Below, piece after piece: positions 57,931 through 64,000 of a DNA stretch of 64,000 nt. A program made the translations under genes and the position numbers. The notes beneath the pieces are model-generated. The model was not told the DNA's origin. It saw only the letters and a program-made list of their open reading frames with translations, and did no database searches. Source of the DNA: Ixodes scapularis (lineage: Eukaryota; Arthropoda; Arachnida; Ixodida; Ixodidae); NCBI RefSeq assembly GCF_016920785.2, contig NW_024609835.1:178061109-178125108 (forward strand), given 5' to 3'. Numbering within the stretch: position 1 is the first letter of the stretch; each line of letters opens with the position of its first letter.

Positions 57931-58006
57931 CCCCCCCCCTTCCCCCCCTCTCCCCCCCCCCCCCCCCACTCCACTCTACTCTCCACCCCCCCCCCCCCCC
58001 CCCCAA
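57931..58006. repeat. C-rich low-complexity tract
   Basis: Several runs of 7 to 19 C, interrupted by TT, T and ACTCCACTCTACTCTCCA. The apparent poly-Pro or poly-Gly frames over it are artefacts of composition. Confidence 0.9.
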
Positions 58007-58839
58007 ATTCGAGAGTGTGTGGTGTCCTCTTTGCCGAGCCGTCGGTCGCCTTTAAGTTGTTTTCTCCAGTCGGAGTCACGTGACAACATCAGTGTGGTGT
58101 ATGAGGGACTGTGCGGGAAAAAGGGGACCCCGTCCATTTGTCAAGGGGCAGGGGGGATCCCTACAAATTCGTTACAAGCTTTCCTCTTTCCGGCTTTAAG
58201 CGGACGCTAGCAGCCAGTCCCCCCACCACTACTTCGAAGGATGTATGCGCGTGAGAGCTTTTCTTCGTCTTTCGGGATTGCTCGGGCGGATTCCATTAGA
58301 AAATAAGATAGTTTTGTCTGTCGGTTTCCCCGAATGGTTTTACATAACCTTCCATTAAAAGAACCAGCGGTGTGTGTTTGGATGTGTATGCGTGCGTTAA
58401 CCATAATGTATGCCAGAGAGTGTGATAAGTTTGCGAAATAGAAGAGAAAAAAAAAAGAGATTTTGGCTTCTTTCCATTAGAGTTCAGGGAGAGGGGTAAC
58501 AAAAATTATAAACTAAGTAAGGAAGTGGGAACTTAGTAGTTCATTGCTCTAACTTTATACCAGCTTGGGCGTTGCATTGAACGATCTCAAAGGCAGATGC
58601 ACAACGAGCCCGCCATTCGTAGACTGCTCTGCCCTCGCACATGTAATTGAAGTTGTAAACGGTCATACTCACGACCGTGCCACGCTAAAAAAAGGTTTAT
58701 ATATGCGCGAGCCATGCATAGCATCATGTCCAGTTTCCATGCATGCTCACCAAAACCCTTATGCGCACGAGGGACATTTCTCGCACTGTTTAGACTACAC
58801 GAACACTCGCGCAACGTAAGCACCATCTGGAGTGCTTGA

Positions 58840-59037
58840 AGGTCGGTTCACAGAACGGTGTTCCTTGGTGTGTAAAGGTTGGTTCACACAACGGCGTTTC
58901 CTGGCGATTTCTTACGTTACGCTGCCCTTCAAACCGGTCGCCAACCCTCATTCGAAGCACGGACGTCCCGTTAACTTGCGCCGTAAGCGGTCGTAAAGGA
59001 ACGTAACGTAGAAAAATGCCCCTGTATGAACCGACCT
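58840..59037. mobile_element. Small TTAA-flanked MITE (about 198 bp)
   Basis: Left end TTGA then AGGTCGGTTCACA; right end TGTATGAACCGACCT then TTAA. The inverted termini match the copy at 27705. One base in the left target has changed. A second internal AGGTTGGTTCACACAACGG at about 58877 suggests an inner duplication of the end. Confidence 0.6.
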
Positions 59038-59253
59038 TTAATTAGCCTTTGCTCAGAAACTTTCTGCAGCATTTTCACAAAGAGAAGTGCTTGTGCGCAG
59101 ATTTAATCCGTGCTCGAAACGCGCAAGTGCACTCGCTCCCGTGAAAGCTACGGGAGCACGCGAGGTAAAAGCCATGGAAGGCGTGCTAACTCATGCCCCT
59201 ATCCTTGTCTGAGTTTGAGATCAGGATGATTGTACCAGTTGAGCATCATCATT

Positions 59254-60650
59254 GAAGTCTGCTAACCCCTGTCTGCAACTGATGACAAACAGTCAGCTGC
59301 TACTCATCCGTTCCAATTGCTAGACACAACTTGTAAGACTAACAAATGATTTCCATCAGGTTCTAGACCGTGGTTGACGGATTGAAAGCGTTTTTCTTGA
59401 CTTCTACAAGGCGTTTGACAGGGTCTCTCATAAACTTCTTCTTCTTAAGCTTCACAAACTTAACACTAAACATCATGTCCTTTCGTGGATTCGCTCATTT
59501 CTGACTAATAGTTCTCAGTTTTTAAGTTGTAATATTACCGACTCGTCCAAAGCTTTAGTAACGTCCGAAGTACCTCAGGGACCTGTGCTTGGCCATCTTC
59601 TCTTTTTCATTTCCATTAATGACTTACCTTAGAATGTCGACTCTACTGTTTGTTTATTTGCAGATGATTATGTTGTACACCGCGAAATTGTTATCAGTTC
59701 TGACATTTTGCTTCTTCAAAATGATCTCGATTACATATCAAGTTGGTGTGACACCTGGCACATGTCATTAAATGTTGACAAATTTAAACACATGATAATT
59801 TCCAGGCGAGTTAACGATCCTATTTCCTATATCCTTAATAATATGACTTTAGAGCAGGTTGACACTTACAAATATCTCGGCGTTCACATCACATCTAACC
59901 TCAAATGGGGATCGCATGTTCACCAAGCCATTTCCTATGCCAACCGCATGCTTGGCTACTAAAACGTAACTTTTCCAGACTCCTTCGAGTTTGAAACTCT
60001 TTTTCTATAAAACACTAGCCCGGCAAAGACTTGAGTACGCTTCTGCTGTTTCGGATCTTAACACTGAGAGCCTCATCGGCGCCTTAGAAGCTGTCCAGAA
60101 TAGATCTGTGCGTTTCATTCCCTCTACCTACCATCGTACGTGAAGCGTAACCTCTGTGAAAAAACGCCTCTGTTTGCCAACTCTTTCTTTACGCCGAAAG
60201 TTTTATCGATTAAGTTTATTTCAGAAAAAAAAATTTTTTTTCACAAACCAATCCTTTAGACCGAACTCTTACTGGAGTCATCCTACATATAATCACGCAA
60301 TGATCACATACATAAAGTCAAAATTCCACAGTGCCACACTAATACCTATACTACAGATCATTCATACCTCGTACGTCTGCTGACTGGAATAACCTTTCCA
60401 CATTCATCGCTACAATTGTTAATCCTATTGATTTTAAAAATGCTGTATTCATACTACTAGAGTTTTATTAGTGATTTGAATGTTCTATTAACTTGTGCGT
60501 TATAATCCCACCCCCTCTGTAATTCCTTCGGTCCCTGAGGCAACCAATAAATGAAAATCAACGAAAAAATTAGTTGAAGTCTGCTAACGCCTGTCTGCAA
60601 CTAATCACAAACAGTCAGCTGTAACTGTCATGAGTTTCAATTGCTAGTCA
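59254..60650 (+). mobile_element. 5'-truncated CR1/Jockey-like LINE between about 70-bp direct repeats
   Basis: Between 59330 and 60570 a non-LTR reverse transcriptase can be read in pieces: FLDFYKAFDRVSHKLL (about 59391), SSKALVTSEVPQGPVLGHLL (about 59546-59605), the catalytic LFADDYVVHRE (about 59655), then SWCDTWHMSLNVDKFK and YKYLGVHITSNLKWGSHV (to 59962), then degenerate C-terminal codons. Stops (for example near 59632) and frameshifts break it. The 3' end is CCAATAAATGAAAATCAACG. The flanks 59254-59323 and 60575-60647 are diverged direct repeats (GAAGTCTGCTAAC, CCTGTCTGCAACT, ACAAACAGTCAGCTG, CAATTGCTAG), consistent with a long target duplication. Dead as a coding unit. Confidence 0.85.
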
Positions 60651-63600
60651 GTAAATTCAAGTGTATGATGACACGCGGGGAAATGCATTTTTAATTAAAC
60701 GAGCCATATCGATAGAGAAAAAAGTCCGCAAAACTACATTCCTGCACAAAATATAGAAAGGAAATCACGGACAAAAACGGAGCACGTCCAGCGAACGGCA
60801 AGGCTCAAAAATACAAAAGCTTGTTCAAGACTTGAGATCAGATCATTCCCACTTTCGATGCGCAATCTTACTTTTCGGTGACGCTATTTATTTTTTTTAG
60901 GAGAGGGGGGCTCTGTCATTTGTTGGTCGTTCTTCGTTTTCTCACAATTTCCGTAACGACGTAGATGCTTGGCCATACTCAAAGTTGTTACGCAGTTGAC
61001 GTTCGTGAGTAGAATAATAAAAAAACAATTGTTTGCATGAATGTTATATTATATATATACTTATTAATACATTCAGACATATATATGCATTTTATTTTAA
61101 GTATTTATTCTACTGAAAAAGTCGGGAGACACAGAATGTGCAAATTGGCAGCGTCTTCTGGGTTGCGCTCTGCGTTTATTTATGAGCTTTTTGGAGCTCC
61201 GGACCGACCAAATTTAGCGGCCATGTAACGAATTTTTGGGACGCTTGTTTGTTGTTATTTTTTTTATCACTACGCTTTCCTTAAGAGGACAAGTCTTAAA
61301 ACACATTCTACGTGAAAAAAAAAAATTTTCCCCACGAAACTTGTTTTAGAGAGAATAACTCTTTTTTCTTTCGTTTTTTTTTTTCGCCTTCCTTTTTTCT
61401 TTACCACTTCATTTCGCAAGAGACTGGAGAAAAGAGTTCGTGCGTCACCCTAGACGACAGCGCCTTGGCTCTGTCACACTTTGCTGTGTGTACACGCCGA
61501 GCCAAAGCAAGGTTGCCCAGGCAACCCAAAGCTCTCGCAGGCACGAACGCCCACGTGGAGGAACCGCGCCCACACACCGAGCTGCTGCTTATAGGCCTAC
61601 CATCGACCACTGGAGAGGAGCCAGACGTTGCTTTGCATGCCTCCGCCAAAATGCCTTCTCAGATCTTACCACGCTCGCTATATTTCGGAGCATTTCAAGT
61701 TGCGTTCGTGCAGCTATCTCAGCTTTTGTCTTGCGTCTTGAAACAAAGCAGACGCGGATGACATGTCGGTGTTCTTTCTCTTTTTCTTGTTTTGCTGGCT
61801 CGCTAGATGTCGTTATATTACGCGTTTATTATTTACTGCGAGGAGAATGACTCGAGAGCTGTCCTCTTCTGCTTGCAAAGATGCAATTCGTGCGAGTTTT
61901 GCCCGGCTGCCTTCGGCATCCCAGAAAGACAAATGGGTCGGCCCGAGAAATAATGGTGCAAGCTCGGGTTCTCGAAGCACTTTGCCAGAACTTAAGGATG
62001 CGCGCGCGTTACCGTATGTTTGTGTGTTTCTTTCTAAGCGCTAGTTTGTTCGTGTTGTTTTTAGAAAGCTGTTTGGAATGCATGTTTTCGGCATTTATGC
62101 ATATACCGCGAGCTGCATTTTCCAAGAATCCCCGTAAACTCTAAAATTGAAAATACACGGACCATGATGCCGCTCGAATTCTTTGTGTGTAATATACTGC
62201 TTTAAAAGCCTCTTTGAGGAGTGTACTTTTGTGATTCCAAAAATTTCGCTAATAAAGCTTTTTCTTCTTTTTTTTTGTTTTTTGTCTGCGTGAAAAATGA
62301 GGAATGATGTTTTGATATCTTCCTGCTCATCTTTGACAATAAAACAAATAAACCCGTGCAAACGACAGTTAAGCAAAAATATTTTCTACGAGAACTTCAC
62401 CCCGAAACAAAAACTTTATTGTCCATTAAATATATGCATATATGGTGAAGGCTGGTCCAGCAGGATTTTAGAAAGCCCTAAAAATAGGGCGGTTGAGAAC
62501 ACTTTTAAATTCACAGAAACTAACTGCCAAGAGGCAGACGTCAGGAATTGCGAAAAGCATACGAATTAGCTAAAGAAGTAAATAACATAAAATATTTATT
62601 ATACTTAGTGACAAAAATATATGGTTGCAATGAGAAACTTAAGTAAGCATTGTCGAAAACTCATTTTGAAAATATATAACGCAGGTAAAAGGGTATTCAC
62701 TTGGGCTAGTTAATGGTACATTTCAGAATTTTCGGTTTAAGTCAGATTGAAGCTCAATTGCAAGTGCGCTCTATGTATGTGTCTTCTTTTACTGGTCCTC
62801 GTTTTTTAGCACTTTTAATCCTAAAATATAAGGTAGAAACACCATTTTATGGAGTTCCAAAGAAGAAAAAAAATCGCTCGATTTTGATGCAGAAGGTTAC
62901 GGTTTCTTTACTGGAGCGCATCTGGATGGAAGGATAGATGGATGAATGAGATTAAACCTTTTGAATCGGGCGGCGGCTTGCGCCACCTAACTAGTTTTTT
63001 TTTTCCTTAATCAGCGCTTTAGTTTGGTTTTTTTTATATCTTGTTTGGGCCAGCGGTCCTGGCCACCGTGGCCGAGACGCGCAACGGAAGTGCACCATCC
63101 TTCCCTCCATCCTACGAGGGGTGCAAGGTGGTAGCTTCGCACCTCGGCCACGGGGCAGCAGAACCGCTGGCGCAAAGATGCGCTCCGATAAGAAACCGAA
63201 ACCTAAAAACACGTTCAAAGTGAGCGTTGTTTTTTTGCCTTAACGCTTTTTAATAATGATTTAATTTTTTAAGTGCCTAGCATGTTTTTTTAATGGAATC
63301 ATATATTTATTTTTACTAGTTAAAAAGTTTGTACATGCTTAGTAATTTTAATCAATTATTTAGCTAATTACGTAGTGTGTTTCTGCAGTCCCTGACGTTC
63401 GCCTTGGTTGGCAGTCTGTTCCCGGAAGTAGTTTTTTTTTTTTTTTCTCAATCGAACTATTTTAAACTATTTTTGAAAGCCTTCGATGAAACAACCTGAA
63501 TGCAACTCCCGTTCTGGCGACGACTGCGTGCATCTTAGTTTTTCAGTAATTGTTTTTTCGCCAACAGCTGCGAACATTTCTACCTAAACTTAAACTTTAG

Positions 63601-64000
63601 GTCTTCATTTCTTGCATAGCCTTTTGTTACGTTTCATTCATTTGTAATACAGAAAGAAAACAAACATTCGAAATACTATAGCAATGAACGGTTTCGTAAA
63701 CCTTAAAGGCGCTACTGAAAATGGTGACGAATTCAAACCCTGATTTAAATAAATCTTCGTTATAACACTGGATCGTGAACGAAGTATTTTAACATAATCT
63801 ACAATGAAATCAAACAATATTTATTCTTACATATATTTATTTTCTCGACATAATTCCCGCTCAAAAAGAGAACCCAAAGCAACGATTTCGTCGGCTCGTA
63901 ACCAGGAATACGTATAGGCATATAGCTGTATATGCTCCGTCAGAACCCAGTCCCGACTAGAAAAGCACACATTTGTGCCAGTGACCAAGCAAAATAGTCA
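60651..64000. other. Unassigned DNA
   Basis: No gene recognised. The stretch 61430-62050 is richer in G+C and has several overlapping open frames, but none carries a domain I can name. A hairpin lies at 63049-63171. Confidence 0.5.
63049..63171. repeat. Inverted repeat, arms about 28 bp
   Basis: GCCAGCGGTCCTGGCCACCG with GGCCGAG following (63049-63077) pairs with CTCGGCCACGGGGCAGCAGA then ACCGCTGGC (63143-63171), with a few mismatches. It follows GGGCGGCGGCTTGCGCCACC at 62967, which resembles a dispersed repeat end. Confidence 0.65.

Larger units (their letters stand above)
52546..58838. other. Unassigned DNA
   Basis: No gene recognised. It holds TA runs (about 53488-53512 and 57272-57291), a (GA)n run near 54486, a hairpin (56623-56713), and a C-rich tract (57931-58006). 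Two stretches at 55.2-55.4 and 56.2-56.35 kb share loosely ATCACGAAGCAAGGAGCGTG/ATCACGAAACAAGAAGTGTG and may be old copies of one repeat. Confidence 0.5.

Noticed and set aside
57800..58210. Frames encoding poly-Gly or poly-Pro proteins
   Set aside because: Produced by C homopolymers; no domain and no coding signal outside the tract.
61312..62044. Overlapping plus-strand frames of 90-149 codons in a GC-richer stretch
   Set aside because: Three overlapping frames with no recognisable domain, splice signals or family; not enough to call a gene.
1..64000. CRISPR arrays, bacterial operons, prophage or ribosomal RNA genes
   Set aside because: No regularly spaced direct repeats with unique spacers, no Shine-Dalgarno-led gene strings and no rRNA signatures; spliced exons and retroelements show this is nuclear eukaryotic DNA.

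Overview
This is a eukaryotic, repeat-rich, low gene-density window. It most likely comes from an arthropod, and I infer a chelicerate of the tick type. The reasons are long AT-rich introns, many decayed non-LTR, Penelope-like, Ty3/gypsy, hAT-like and foldback elements, and one host gene whose exons are separated by 2 to 9 kb introns. The species cannot be fixed from the sequence alone.

The one host gene I can support is on the minus strand. It is a member of the tau/MAP2/MAP4 microtubule-associated protein family, with four coding exons from 26526 down to 7270. They are a very large acidic, Lys/Glu/Ser-rich exon (26526-23253), a 32-nt exon (21060-21029), a proline/SPSK-rich exon (16800-16665), and an exon carrying a clear tau-family microtubule-binding repeat (7388-7270). 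Splice sites and phases agree across all three introns (phases 1, 0, 1, then 0 at the last donor), giving 1187 codons in the window. The 3' end with further repeats, and any 5' non-coding exons, must lie outside the window or were not recognised. All DNA between these exons is intron.

At the left edge, minus strand, is most of a Ty3/gypsy-type LTR retrotransposon: an intact gag (4020-2620), and a pol frame open to the window edge with protease, reverse transcriptase, RNase H and the start of integrase. The two frames are joined by a textbook -1 frameshift signal. The slippery heptamer sits directly before the gag stop, followed by a hairpin 6 nt downstream.

From 26.6 kb to the right edge no host coding exon was recognised. 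The region is a mosaic of mobile DNA: a decayed CR1/Jockey-like LINE (31.4-32.85 kb), a hAT-like element with 8-bp target duplications (33.7-35.0 kb), a LINE 3' end with a 160-bp tandem repeat (37.6-38.5 kb), a second hAT element (42.9-44.9 kb) lying between two inverted copies of a TA-flanked repeat family, a cluster of nested foldback elements (48.1-49.8 kb), a third copy of the TA-flanked family (50.2-50.7 kb), a Penelope-like element with head-to-head inverted copies (50.8-52.5 kb), a small TTAA-flanked MITE (58.8-59.0 kb; a sibling is at 27.7 kb), and a LINE fragment between about 70-bp direct repeats (59.3-60.6 kb). A Penelope-type endonuclease remnant (15.3-15.7 kb), an inverted duplication of a membrane-segment-coding sequence (13.8-14.3 kb) and a near-perfect palindrome (8.74-8.85 kb) sit in the long intron of the tau-family gene.
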